Made by a program: the position numbers and the translations under genes. The notes under the pieces were generated by a model. That model had not been told where the DNA came from. It searched no databases and was given only the letters and a program-made list of their open reading frames with translations. From Syntrophaceae bacterium UBA6109 (GTDB lineage: Bacteria > Desulfobacterota > Syntrophia > Syntrophales > UBA6109), in the NCBI GenBank assembly GCA_002428445.1, contig DIWJ01000067.1:71659-131862 (forward strand): a stretch of DNA of 60,204 nt, in the 5' to 3' direction. Position 1 is the first letter of the stretch; every line of letters begins with the position of its first letter. Positions 7,089 to 15,236 of this stretch are shown one piece after another.

Positions 7089-7652
7089 ATGGACTTTCAG
7101 GAACTCTTGGAGAATAGGCGCTCGATACGGGATTTCCGAAACGAGGAGGTACCTCTGCCCGTCGTGCAGGAAATTCTTCAGGACACCTGTCTCGCCCCGA
7201 CGGCCGGCAATGGACAACCCTGCCGTTTCATCATCGTTCGGGACCGGCGCCTGATGAAGCGGCTTTCCGATGACAGCAAGAAAAGCCTCCTGGCCGATCT
7301 TGCCGGGCATCCGGATTCGCCGTTGAAGAAATATGAAGCCGCATTGAAGGACGAGGGCTTCAACGTTTTTTACAATGCACCCTGCCTCGTCCTCATCATC
7401 GGGCCCAGGGGAATTCATTCTCTTGAAGTGGACTGCGCCCTCACAGCCGCCTATTTCATGTTCTCCGCCGCATCGCGCGGCCTTGGGACCTGCTGGATCG
7501 CATTGGGCGCCCACATCCGCAGTCGCGAGATCCTTGCCGAGATCGGCATGCCGGAGAACTGCCGGATTGTCGCGCCGATCGTCGTCGGTTACCCCGCCGG
7601 CATTCCGAAGGCTTCGGAAAGACATGCGCCGGATATCATCAAAGTTGTCTGA
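7089..7652 (+). CDS. Nitroreductase family protein
   Basis: A 187-residue FMN-dependent nitroreductase fold. It opens with LLENRRSIRDFRNEEV, the conserved FMN-contacting Arg-Ser-x-Arg segment, then APTAGNGQPCRF, and near the C terminus GTCWIALGAH and PIVVGYPAG. Members use NAD(P)H to reduce nitro compounds, quinones or flavin substrates; some are dehalogenases or dehydrogenases. The gene starts two bases after the regulator stop, with GAAGGAGG inside the regulator 3' end serving as ribosome site, so it belongs to the two-component operon. The real substrate is unknown; link to redox sensing is inference. Confidence 0.88.
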   Translation: MDFQELLENRRSIRDFRNEEVPLPVVQEILQDTCLAPTAGNGQPCRFIIVRDRRLMKRLSDDSKKSLLADLAGHPDSPLKKYEAALKDEGFNVFYNAPCLVLIIGPRGIHSLEVDCALTAAYFMFSAASRGLGTCWIALGAHIRSREILAEIGMPENCRIVAPIVVGYPAGIPKASERHAPDIIKVV

Positions 7653-7661
7653 GGATGCAAC

Positions 7662-8156
7662 GTGGCGGACTTCACGATCACAAAGGGCTATATGCCGGGC
7701 GCAATCGGCCGCGTCGTCGAGATGCATGGGGACTATTACGCCCGCCATTGGGGCTTCGGCCTTTTCTTCGAGGCCCAAGGCGCGCGGCAGATGGCGGATT
7801 TCCTGTCCCGTTACGATGAGAAGCGGGATGGATTCTGGACGGCCTCCCTGGCCCGGCGCGCGGAGGGCTCGATTGCGATCGACGGTCTCCGCGCCGCGAG
7901 TGAAGGCGCCCATCTGCGCTGGTTCATCGTGTCTGAAGAACTGCACGGCAGGGGCATCGGCGGCGCCCTCCTGTCAAACGCGGTCGATTTCTGCCGGTCG
8001 AACGGCTACGGCAGGATCTACCTGTGGACCTTCGAGGGGCTTGCCGCCGCGAGGCGCCTCTATGAAAGGGCGGGGTTCGGGCTCGTCGAGCAGCGCAAGG
8101 GAACCCAGTGGGGTAAAGAGGTCAACGAACAGCGATTTGAACTGCAGCTTCCGTAA
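7662..8156 (+). CDS. GNAT family N-acetyltransferase
   Basis: A 164-residue protein starting with GTG after a GAGG ribosome site. The acetyl-CoA binding motif A reads EELHGRGIGGALL (about residues 95-107), followed by the family's helix and YERAGFGLVEQ at the C terminus. The N-terminal half is typical of MarR-fused acetyltransferases of the GNAT superfamily (MHGDYYARHWGFG, FFEAQGARQMADF), but here there is no MarR domain. It follows the nitroreductase by nine bases and ends the two-component operon. The acceptor substrate is unknown. Confidence 0.85.
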   Translation: MADFTITKGYMPGAIGRVVEMHGDYYARHWGFGLFFEAQGARQMADFLSRYDEKRDGFWTASLARRAEGSIAIDGLRAASEGAHLRWFIVSEELHGRGIGGALLSNAVDFCRSNGYGRIYLWTFEGLAAARRLYERAGFGLVEQRKGTQWGKEVNEQRFELQLP

Positions 8157-8207
8157 CCGGCCTCGCCGGATTCCTGTGATAAGTCCCCTTCTTTGCCTGT
8201 ACGAAAA

Positions 8208-8242
8208 AAAACCCCCGTTCTCTTTCGGAGAACCGGGGTTTT
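8208..8242. terminator. Bidirectional intrinsic terminator
   Basis: A 15-position stem with one C-C mismatch (AAAACCCCCGTTCTC and GAGAACCGGGGTTTT) has T runs on both strands. It serves the GNAT operon on plus and the rhlE gene on minus, which converge here. Confidence 0.85.
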
Positions 8243-8374
8243 GCTTTTTCCGTTCATGCCTCCTTTAATGGAGGCTGCTGCAAATGAACGTATTTCGTAC
8301 TGCAGTCCGCTTGAAATTTCGTTATGGGGATGCCTCAGGTTCTTGGACCCTCAAGCGATCCCCATGAACGAAGG

Positions 8375-9694
8375 CTATCGGATGCCGCGCGGCCGGCGTG
8401 ACCGAAGGCGCGACGAGCGAAAGATCGTCGTTGTCTTCCGGGACAAATCGCGCGATCCGCCCCATGGGCTCGCGGCAGCCGCCATCGCCGGCGCGGAATC
8501 CACCGTTCGATGCATGGCCGCACCTCCTCCCGTCTTTCTCAGACGGTCGAAGCCGCTTCCCATTGGAGGAGGAGTTGTATAATCAAAATCCTCCAGAGTC
8601 CGCCGTTCGATCGCTTCCCCGAGCGCCTTTTCGATGGTCCAGACGAAGGCCCTGTCTTCACGGGTGACAAACGTGAAGGCGTCGCCGGTTTTCGCGGCAC
8701 GGCCCGTGCGTCCGATACGATGCGTATAGGCGTCGGCGGTGTCGGGCATGTCGTAGTTGATGACGTGCGATATGCCGGATACGTCGATTCCGCGGGCCGC
8801 GATGTCCGTGGCCACCAGAATCCTGTACTTCCCGTCGCGGAAACCATTGAGGGCCGCCTGCCGTTTGTTCTGCGGAAGATCGCCCTGCAGCGATGCGGCC
8901 GGATATCCGGCTTTCTGTATCTGCTGCGCAAGGCGGGTTGCGCGGTGTTTGGTGCGTGTAAAAACCAGTACCGATTCCGTATCCGTGCGGTCCAGGAGCT
9001 TCATCAGCAGGGCCGTTTTCCGGTGTGGCTCGACCGGATACAGGGCATGGGAAACGGTGGCGAGCGGAACGGTATCGTCGATCCGGATCGTCAGGGGATT
9101 CTGGAGGACCTCCTGCGCCAGTTCCCGGATGTCATCGGGCATGGTGGCGGAAAAGAGGAGTGTCTGCCTCTTGGTCGGGAGTTTCCGGACAATCTTACGG
9201 ATATCCGGCAGAAAGCCCATGTCGAACATGCGGTCCGCTTCATCGAGAACCAGCACTTCCACGCGGGACAAATCGATCTCGCCCTGGTTCATCAGATCGA
9301 GCAGACGGCCCGGACAGGCTACAACGATCTCGGCGCCGCTGCGGAGCTTTGTGATTTGAGGGTTCTTCCCCACCCCGCCGTAGACGGTGAGGCTCTTGAT
9401 CTTCGCCCGGCGGCCCAGCTGGACCGTGTGCTCGTGGATCTGCTCAGCCAGTTCTCGCGTGGGGGCGACGATGAGAGCGCGGATACATTTGCGGGGACCG
9501 CTCATCAGCCGCTGTAAAATCGGCAGCACAAACGCCGCGGTCTTGCCAGTACCCGTCTGGGCCAGCCCCATGACGTCATGGTTCTGCAAAACAACGGGAA
9601 TGCACTCTTTCTGGATTGGTGTGGGCACGGTATAGCCCATGGTGTCGATACCGGTTTCGATATCGGGGTGTAAATGAAACGCTTTGAAACTCAT
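8375..9694 (-). CDS. rhlE: DEAD-box RNA helicase, RhlE-like
   Basis: A 439-residue helicase with the Q motif (PTPIQ), Walker A AQTGTGKT near 44-51, motif Ia PTRELAEQ, DEAD near 150, SAT (motif III), then the second RecA domain with VATDIAARGID and the HRIGRTGRA motif near 330. It starts MSFKAFHLHPDI, as RhlE proteins do. It unwinds short RNA duplexes in ribosome assembly or RNA turnover, often at low temperature. The C-terminal tail of about 70 residues is basic and Ser/Arg-rich, a common RNA-binding tail. An intrinsic terminator at 9743-9780 lies only 48 bases before the start, so the gene either has its own short promoter region or is controlled by attenuation. Confidence 0.93.
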   Translation of the reverse strand: MSFKAFHLHPDIETGIDTMGYTVPTPIQKECIPVVLQNHDVMGLAQTGTGKTAAFVLPILQRLMSGPRKCIRALIVAPTRELAEQIHEHTVQLGRRAKIKSLTVYGGVGKNPQITKLRSGAEIVVACPGRLLDLMNQGEIDLSRVEVLVLDEADRMFDMGFLPDIRKIVRKLPTKRQTLLFSATMPDDIRELAQEVLQNPLTIRIDDTVPLATVSHALYPVEPHRKTALLMKLLDRTDTESVLVFTRTKHRATRLAQQIQKAGYPAASLQGDLPQNKRQAALNGFRDGKYRILVATDIAARGIDVSGISHVINYDMPDTADAYTHRIGRTGRAAKTGDAFTFVTREDRAFVWTIEKALGEAIERRTLEDFDYTTPPPMGSGFDRLRKTGGGAAMHRTVDSAPAMAAAASPWGGSRDLSRKTTTIFRSSRLRSRRPRGIR

Positions 9695-9742
9695 GAATTA
9701 CAATGTTCCTTTCTTTGTTGAGAGTTTGACCGGTCCGTTCCT

Positions 9743-9780
9743 AAAAAAAATCCCCAGATGCCTTTCACTGGCTCTGGGGA
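9743..9780 (-). terminator. Intrinsic terminator between Nudix and rhlE genes
   Basis: Reading the minus strand, TCCCCAGA and TCTGGGGA form an 8-bp stem followed directly by eight T. It would stop transcripts from the Nudix gene (stop at 9931). Its position 48 bases before the rhlE start leaves open an attenuator role for rhlE. Confidence 0.85.
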
Positions 9781-9930
9781 CGCGGACCAAAACCTGATCA
9801 AAAAACTGTCCCCTTCTACCCCACCGAAAGGATTATGTCAAGAACTTTAATGCCCTGGCCATCATCACCGCTCCAAACGCAAGACGTCTCTTGAGACACG
9901 GAGGAAACAGGATCGCGCTGGACGGGCTGA

Positions 9931-10377
9931 TTACCAGAAGCCCCTCTCCATGCAATTGCCGATGAATTCGATTGAGCCTGCCTGCCCACCCGTCAGGTAT
10001 TCGTGCAGCTTCTTCCCGATGTCAGGATAGAGCGGTGTCTTTTCGAGTTTGTCGATCGGTACCCAGGCAATATCGATCGATTTCGTGTGCTCGCTCCTGA
10101 TCTTCGGGGTCCCATGAACCTCCAGGGCATCGAATACGATGTGCAGCGTCTGGGGATGGTTCTTCTTGGCCGGCGCCTCGCCAATGATGATGACATTGCC
10201 GATTTCGAGTCGAACGCCTAGTTCATTCCTCCATTCGCTGATGATGGCCTCCTGCAGAGGGGTGTCTTTGTCGACACCGCCGCCGGGCAGGGAGAACACC
10301 TCCTTGCCGCCATAGATGTACTTCATGCAGAGGACTTCACGATCCTGCTCGAACACCGCCGAAACCCGCACGCGCAT
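9931..10377 (-). CDS. Nudix hydrolase family protein with divergent box
   Basis: A 148-residue protein. The start at 10377 has AAGGAGGG six bases upstream; the frame is open to 10395. The Nudix box region reads GGGVDKDTPLQEAIISEW then RNELGV. Compared with the consensus GX5EX7REUXEEXGU the first Glu is Thr, the Arg is Ser and the third Glu is Asn, while two catalytic-loop Glu residues and the final Gly remain. Metal binding may therefore be weakened. Typical members cleave nucleoside diphosphates linked to other groups. It lies downstream of the pgs genes on the same strand with about 120 bases between, so it may be read with them. Substrate unknown. Confidence 0.78.
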   Translation of the reverse strand: MRVRVSAVFEQDREVLCMKYIYGGKEVFSLPGGGVDKDTPLQEAIISEWRNELGVRLEIGNVIIIGEAPAKKNHPQTLHIVFDALEVHGTPKIRSEHTKSIDIAWVPIDKLEKTPLYPDIGKKLHEYLTGGQAGSIEFIGNCMERGFW

Positions 10378-10498
10378 GGACGCCCTCCTTTGCAAGACCC
10401 ATATGCAATTAACGGTTATCTAAAAAGAAACCACGATATTACCCTACATCCGACCCATGACGATCGTCAAGCGCTAAGTGGGAAAACCTGGCCTCGAG

Positions 10499-10942
10499 CT
10501 ACGTCCTGACCATCCCGAGGCCGATCAGCACCAGTCTTACCATCACGGATATGATCAGGAGGGTGAGGAGCGTCGGAAGGATGCGTTGCCGGTCCATTTC
10601 ATTGGCGATCAACCCCGGGATGATGAATCCCAGGATGTCCGTTTCCATCGTCAGGGCAAATTGCTGAATCAGGACCGCCTTGAAAAGCCACTGCCAGGTG
10701 AACCCCGCCAGGACCATGAGGATGAAGCGGCGGCGGCCGTAGAGGATGATGAAGCGGGATGCCGCCTTTACAGACAGATAGGTCAGGAGGCTCGTCGTCA
10801 GCGTTCCGGCCAGCAGCAGCGGATCGCCCAATTGCAGCGCGATATAGCCCGGAACGACGAATCCTCCTGCAGATAAACCGACCCATTCATAGAAGAAGAA
10901 TCCGAAGACAAGACCGATGGCGATGGATTCGGCAAGATTCAT
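10499..10942 (-). CDS. pgsC: Poly-gamma-glutamate biosynthesis protein PgsC/CapC
   Basis: A 147-residue integral membrane protein with four to five helices and the family's N-terminal segment (IAIGLVFGFFFYEWVGLSAGG, VVPGYIALQL) and a central RRRFILMVLAGFT loop. PgsC forms the membrane part of the poly-gamma-glutamate synthetase with PgsB. Its start overlaps the pgsB stop by four bases, so translation is coupled. No PgsA/CapA secretion protein or PgsD/CapD transpeptidase is present nearby, so attachment or export of the polymer must rely on other genes. Confidence 0.9.
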   Translation of the reverse strand: MNLAESIAIGLVFGFFFYEWVGLSAGGFVVPGYIALQLGDPLLLAGTLTTSLLTYLSVKAASRFIILYGRRRFILMVLAGFTWQWLFKAVLIQQFALTMETDILGFIIPGLIANEMDRQRILPTLLTLLIISVMVRLVLIGLGMVRT

Positions 10943-12111
10943 TGGACGGAGGCCTCCCCGAAATAATCCGTCAAAAGACGTCCCGGCCCCTTTTCGTTTC
11001 CCATACCCACAATCGTGAACTCCCCGCCGGGAATCTTCGCGATCAATTCGTGCAGGATCTCCGCGGGCGTCGTCCCTTCAAGGACGAAGATCTTCTCCTT
11101 CGGCGTTTTCCGGCGGATAAACCGCCGTGCCAGGCGCCGGCATTCCCCGACGACGGCGACATAATCATAAAGCGGATCGTCGAGCAGGGAGAGGGCAAAG
11201 CTCTGCATGCGCAGGGGCCGGTCCGCGCGGTTGTTGAAGAGCGCAATCCGCGGGCGGGGGCAGGGAAAGCGCGCGATTGCTTTCTCCTGAATCATTCTTG
11301 TGGAAACAACATCGTTGGCGGAAAAGGCATCGACGAAATGCACTTGCCTGCCGTCGAGGCACGCCCGGGAAACCCCGGCGCTTTCCCTCATGATGAGCCT
11401 CTCATCCAGGCATTCGGAAACGGCGGCCGGATCGAGACCAAGCAGGGAAACGACCGATCGGGCAATTGCGATGTTCTCAGGGAACAGGAAGCGGCCCTGC
11501 AGGCGATCCACCGCTTCAGTCTCCGCGCCGTCGGCAAGGGCCGCTTTGGTTCCCTTTCGGCAGGCGACCGATGCGAAAAATGAAGCGTAGCGGCGGTCGC
11601 CGGTAATCAGAGCTCCGTCCTCGGAAATGGTCTGGGACAGCGCTTCGGCGATATCGTCGAGGCTCGCTCCCATCACTTCAAGATGGTCGGGGCGGACATT
11701 GGTGATGATGCCGATGGTTGAACGGATCATCGCCCTTTCGGAAACGAATTGCAGCGCGGGATCGAGTGCCATGCATTCGATGACGAGAGCCTCCACCTTC
11801 ATTTTGTCGGCGACTGCGACCGTCTTGACTTGCTCCAGGATGTTCGGCGGGGCCCATCGGCGAATCGTCTTTTCGCTTCCGTCCGGCAGGATCAGGCGCG
11901 GAGTCGTACCCGTCGTCTTGCCGAGGGTGCGGATGCCGGACCGTCTCAAGGCGGCGGCAATCAGACGGGTCACGTTCGATTTCCCGCGCGTTCCGTTCAC
12001 GTGAATCCGGATGGGAATGCGGTTCAACCGACGTTCGTGCCGGATTTTTTCGGCGGCCAGGAAGAGACAGATGGCAAGAAGCAAAGAGAGAAAAAGCATT
12101 TCAAAAGCCAC
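10939..12111 (-). CDS. pgsB: Poly-gamma-glutamate synthase PgsB/CapB
   Basis: A 390-residue protein with an N-terminal membrane anchor (residues 4-20) and a Mur-ligase-like ATP-binding loop HVNGTRGKSNVTR (about residues 37-49), then KTTGTTPR and IITNVRPDHLEVMG. PgsB activates the gamma-carboxyl of the growing chain with ATP and adds glutamate; it works as a complex with PgsC. The start overlaps the end of pgsW by 11 bases. Similar Mur-type ligases exist for other amino-acid polymers, but the pgsC and pgsW neighbours make this reading firm. Confidence 0.93.
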   Translation of the reverse strand: MAFEMLFLSLLLAICLFLAAEKIRHERRLNRIPIRIHVNGTRGKSNVTRLIAAALRRSGIRTLGKTTGTTPRLILPDGSEKTIRRWAPPNILEQVKTVAVADKMKVEALVIECMALDPALQFVSERAMIRSTIGIITNVRPDHLEVMGASLDDIAEALSQTISEDGALITGDRRYASFFASVACRKGTKAALADGAETEAVDRLQGRFLFPENIAIARSVVSLLGLDPAAVSECLDERLIMRESAGVSRACLDGRQVHFVDAFSANDVVSTRMIQEKAIARFPCPRPRIALFNNRADRPLRMQSFALSLLDDPLYDYVAVVGECRRLARRFIRRKTPKEKIFVLEGTTPAEILHELIAKIPGGEFTIVGMGNEKGPGRLLTDYFGEASVQ

Positions 12112-13255
12112 CCAAACGGATGCGGTTGCCGCATGCGGATCTTCGCATCAGAAGGACCAGCAGGGCAATGAGCAGCGCGAGACCGGCCACAGCCAGCAGT
12201 GGCGAATAACTCCCTGTTCTCGGCGTATCGACGATCGCGACCGCACCGGCCGGTGTCATGACAGGATCGAAGGGTACCCCATACTGTGCCGCGATTATCC
12301 TGATCTTGAGAAGGTGAAGAACCGGCACTCCCCGCTCACCCATGCGGAAAAGAATCCCTCTGTCCGGATCGTGGTTCTGAGGAACATTTTTCAGCAGCCC
12401 TGTGGGCATGCGGTCGCGTCCCGGAACATTCCCCAGGGTTGTCAACGGCCCCCCGACATTGATAAACGCTGCAGGCCTGCGACCATTCAGTTCCCGATCA
12501 TACAACTCCATTCGTCTGCGGATATCCGTCCCCAGGGTATCCCCGCCCCCTTCGTCGAGGCGGGGCGTACCACTGCGGCGAATCGCGCGGAGCCCTGCAT
12601 CGACGCCTGTTCCATCAAGCCCCCCCCTGGTATCGGCGATGCCCCCCAGAGAGGCGGCAATCGAACGATAGGGCAGAATGCCTTTTTCAAATAAGATCCT
12701 CTCCATGTCGAGCCAGGTGAGCTCCGGGAGATTTGCGCCGTACATGGAGGCGCCGAGGGAACTGATGATCACGGGTTTCAGTTTCATCGCGCAGGCTGCC
12801 GACAGAACAGCGATGTTCAGGGCGGGAAAAGAGCCGGAAAAACTGACAGCCACGGAATCTCCCGGACGAACGCGAGCCTCCTCAAGCATCTCGACGATCA
12901 CCGCGGCGAATTGCGGGTTGGTCGATGTCCTCTTGGATGCAAGCGATCCAGCTGTTGTGGTCAGATCGTTGTAGGGTTCTCCGATCAGGCCTGTACCGCG
13001 CGGATCGGTTATCGGATCAACAGGAATCCCCAACCTGCCCCGTTCCGCCTTGACCGTCTGCATGGCGGCTTTCATCAGATCCGCCGCGGCCGTTTTTTCG
13101 GACCGCCGCGGATCCTCTGAAAAGCTTCTGGCTGCCTCCAGCAGGAGGATAACGGCGACCGCCACAACCGCGAGGATTGCCAGCGACCGGAGCGGCAGCT
13201 TGCCTTTTCTGTACGGATCAGCACTGGCGCTCAAGGGGGAGGGCGGTTTCATCAT
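12101..13255 (-). CDS. pgsW: Poly-gamma-glutamate system protein PgsW
   Basis: A 384-residue protein of the poly-gamma-glutamate system family found beside pgsB/pgsC in Gram-negatives. It has an N-terminal membrane helix (about residues 20-40, LRSLAILAVVAVAVILLLEA), a long periplasmic domain with GLIGEPYNDLTTT, VAVSFSGSFPALN and IISSLGASMYGANLPELTW, and a second helix near the C terminus (LLAVAGLALLIALLVLL). Its biochemical job is not established; export or chain control is a fair guess. The start at 13255 is chosen because the likely promoter (13341-13368) puts the transcript start near 13334, inside the longer frame to 13375. The ribosome site is weak. Confidence 0.78.
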   Translation of the reverse strand: MMKPPSPLSASADPYRKGKLPLRSLAILAVVAVAVILLLEAARSFSEDPRRSEKTAAADLMKAAMQTVKAERGRLGIPVDPITDPRGTGLIGEPYNDLTTTAGSLASKRTSTNPQFAAVIVEMLEEARVRPGDSVAVSFSGSFPALNIAVLSAACAMKLKPVIISSLGASMYGANLPELTWLDMERILFEKGILPYRSIAASLGGIADTRGGLDGTGVDAGLRAIRRSGTPRLDEGGGDTLGTDIRRRMELYDRELNGRRPAAFINVGGPLTTLGNVPGRDRMPTGLLKNVPQNHDPDRGILFRMGERGVPVLHLLKIRIIAAQYGVPFDPVMTPAGAVAIVDTPRTGSYSPLLAVAGLALLIALLVLLMRRSACGNRIRLGGF

Positions 13256-13340
13256 TCGTTTGCGTAACCCAGACAAGAAGCGGGCGGAGAACCGGCCCGC
13301 GCACCGGATTTCACACGCGGGACGGGGAATGACATGAGAT

Positions 13341-13368
13341 CCTATATCCGCCGCGCAGAAATCGTCAA
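13341..13368 (-). promoter_or_regulatory. Sigma-70-type promoter for pgsW-pgsB-pgsC
   Basis: On the minus strand TTGACG and TATAGG are separated by 16 bases. Transcription would start near 13334, about 80 bases before the pgsW start. Confidence 0.5.
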
Positions 13369-13460
13369 GCGTCAAATGAAAGACGTGGTCAAGCTTCCCT
13401 TAATTATGGTAGGCAAGAGGTAAGAAAAAGGTCGCTTCGATATCAGGAAAGAGGAAATCC

Positions 13461-13832
13461 ATGGCAAAAATGAAGAAACAGTCAACCGTACCCTACGAGT
13501 TCATCCAGGAAGTCAACAAGATGGATCGGGACGAACTCGTCAAGCGCTTCATCCAGGAAGAAAACGATCTCTTGGCGCTGAAGCAGGTCAAACGTGAAGA
13601 CACCCAGATTTCCGAACTCGCATCACAGATCCGGGAGCGCGAAGAGGAATTCAAGGAAACCATCGCGACGTTGCGCGAGAAGATCAAGGCTGTTCGCGAA
13701 GAGGACGAAGAGCTCGTTGACCTCAGGGAGAACAAAAAAGCCCTCGAAGGCGGTTACCGCGACGAGATGAAGCGGCGCAAGGCCTACCGCGATTATCTCT
13801 ATCAGATCATGCAGAAGGCGTATCAGGCATAA
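13461..13832 (+). CDS. Coiled-coil hypothetical protein (123 aa)
   Basis: Function not recognised. The product is highly charged and almost entirely helical; residues 20-115 show repeating hydrophobic positions in runs such as QISELASQIREREEEF and VDLRENKKALEGG, typical of a long coiled coil. No signal peptide or membrane segment is visible, so it is cytoplasmic. A GAGGAAA ribosome site precedes the start. It is divergent from pgsW and 96 bases before the Fe-S protein gene on the same strand. It may be a scaffold or chaperone-like partner, but nothing shows of what. Confidence 0.8.
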   Translation: MAKMKKQSTVPYEFIQEVNKMDRDELVKRFIQEENDLLALKQVKREDTQISELASQIREREEEFKETIATLREKIKAVREEDEELVDLRENKKALEGGYRDEMKRRKAYRDYLYQIMQKAYQA

Positions 13833-13859
13833 GGCTCGGCGACGGCGAGCGGAAACATC

Positions 13860-13906
13860 AGGCCCCCGGGAGCGCATAAAGAAGCATCTCTTCCTCTTGG
13901 GGGTCT
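13860..13906 (+). other. Long RNA hairpin before the Fe-S protein gene
   Basis: AGGCCCCCGGGAG (13860-13872) and CTCTTGGGGGTCT (13894-13906) pair over 13 positions in RNA, three of them G-U, with a 21-base loop. There is no T run, so it is not a standard terminator. It ends about 10 bases before the ribosome site at 13919 and could separate or protect the two mRNAs. The wobble pairs make it specific for the plus-strand transcript. Confidence 0.45.
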
Positions 13907-13928
13907 GGCGGCAACGACGGAGGTTGCC

Positions 13929-15209
13929 ATGACACATCACCTCGCAAAATCCGGATATGCGGCACTGGTGGATCGAATCAATCTCTTCCCCCAGGGAGCG
14001 CCCCCTTCGGAGACGCTCTTCAAGATCCTCCAGATCCTGTTCAGTGAAAAGGACGCCGCCCTCGTGTCGCTTCTGCCGATCAAGCCCTTCACGGCTCGGC
14101 AGGCTGCCGACGTATGGAAGATGAGAGAATTCGAAGCGGGCAGGATCCTGGATGACCTTGCCGCAAGGGCGCTTCTGCTCGACATGGAGCATAACGGAAA
14201 ATCGTCGTACGTTCTCCCTCCCCCCATGGCTGGTTTCTTCGAGTTTTCCATGATGCGGCTCCGGGGGGACATCGACCAGAAGGCGCTCGCCGAACTTTTC
14301 CACCAGTATCTCAACGTCGAGGAGGATTTCGTCAAGGCCCTTTTTGCCGATGGCGAGACCCGCCTGGGGCGGGTCTTTGTTCACGAACCGGCGATTTCCG
14401 AGTCGCTGAGCCTGTGCATCCTCGATTACGAACGGGCCAGCGCCGTCATTCAGACGGCTTCCGCCCGGGGGATCAGCCTCTGCTACTGCCGCCACAAGAT
14501 GCGGCACCTGGGCAGGGACTGCGACGCGCCCAAAGACATCTGCATGACCTTTAACGTTTCAGCGCAATCGCTGATCAAGCATGGGCACGCTCGCGCGGTC
14601 GGCGTCGAAGAATGTCTGGACCTTCTCCAGATCGCCTATGACAGCCGGCTGGTTCAATTCGGTTCGAACGTCCGCGAGAAGGTCAACTTCATCTGCAACT
14701 GTTGCGGCTGCTGCTGCGAAGCGATGATCGCTTCCCGCCGCTTTGCTTTGATGCACCCCGTCCACACGACGAATTACCTGCCCGCAATCCGGGGGGAAAA
14801 ATGCAAAGGCTGCGGCCGCTGCGTCACAATATGTCCCGTCGAAGCGATGAGTCTCGTCTCTGCCAACGATCCGCGCCGGCCGAGCGCAAGAAAGGCGGCA
14901 CTCCGTGAAGAGGTTTGCCTTGGCTGCGGTCTTTGTGTGCGGGCTTGTCCCGAGGGCGAGATCGTACTGAAGGAACGTCCCCAAAGGGTCATCACGCCGC
15001 TCAACTCCGCGCACCAGGCGGTCCTGATGGCGATCGAAAGGGGAAAGCTCCAGAATCTCGTTTTCGACAACCAGGCCCTTTTCAGCCACCGGGCCATGGC
15101 CGCCATCCTCGGTGTCATCCTGAAACTTCCGCCCCTGAAGCAGGCGATGGCGAGCCGTCAGATGAAATCGCGCTATCTGGAGACTCTGATCCGGCGCCAG
15201 AGAATCTAG
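13929..15209 (+). CDS. 4Fe-4S dicluster ferredoxin-domain protein with extra Cys motifs
   Basis: A 426-residue soluble protein. The N-terminal 120 residues look like a winged-helix or structural domain (FTARQAADVWKMREFEAGR, YVLPPPMAGFFEFS). A Cys-rich middle follows: CYCRHKM with CDAPKDIC (near 182-205) and CNCCGCCC (near 257-264). Then two classical [4Fe-4S] ferredoxin motifs, CKGCGRCVTICP (near 295-306) and CLGCGLCVRACP (near 334-345). The extra Cys may hold one or two more clusters. Such proteins carry electrons in anaerobes, sometimes with partner oxidoreductases; no obvious partner is next to it. It is followed by a thioesterase 27 bases on. Partner and potential unknown. Confidence 0.85.
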   Translation: MTHHLAKSGYAALVDRINLFPQGAPPSETLFKILQILFSEKDAALVSLLPIKPFTARQAADVWKMREFEAGRILDDLAARALLLDMEHNGKSSYVLPPPMAGFFEFSMMRLRGDIDQKALAELFHQYLNVEEDFVKALFADGETRLGRVFVHEPAISESLSLCILDYERASAVIQTASARGISLCYCRHKMRHLGRDCDAPKDICMTFNVSAQSLIKHGHARAVGVEECLDLLQIAYDSRLVQFGSNVREKVNFICNCCGCCCEAMIASRRFALMHPVHTTNYLPAIRGEKCKGCGRCVTICPVEAMSLVSANDPRRPSARKAALREEVCLGCGLCVRACPEGEIVLKERPQRVITPLNSAHQAVLMAIERGKLQNLVFDNQALFSHRAMAAILGVILKLPPLKQAMASRQMKSRYLETLIRRQRI

Positions 15210-15236
15210 CTTGGTTCCGGGTCATGGAGGTGGAGC

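Noticed and set aside
11996..12011. Second parS-like site in pgsB
   Set aside because: Only the central TTCACGTGAA is shared; about 11 of 16 bases match, inside a coding region.
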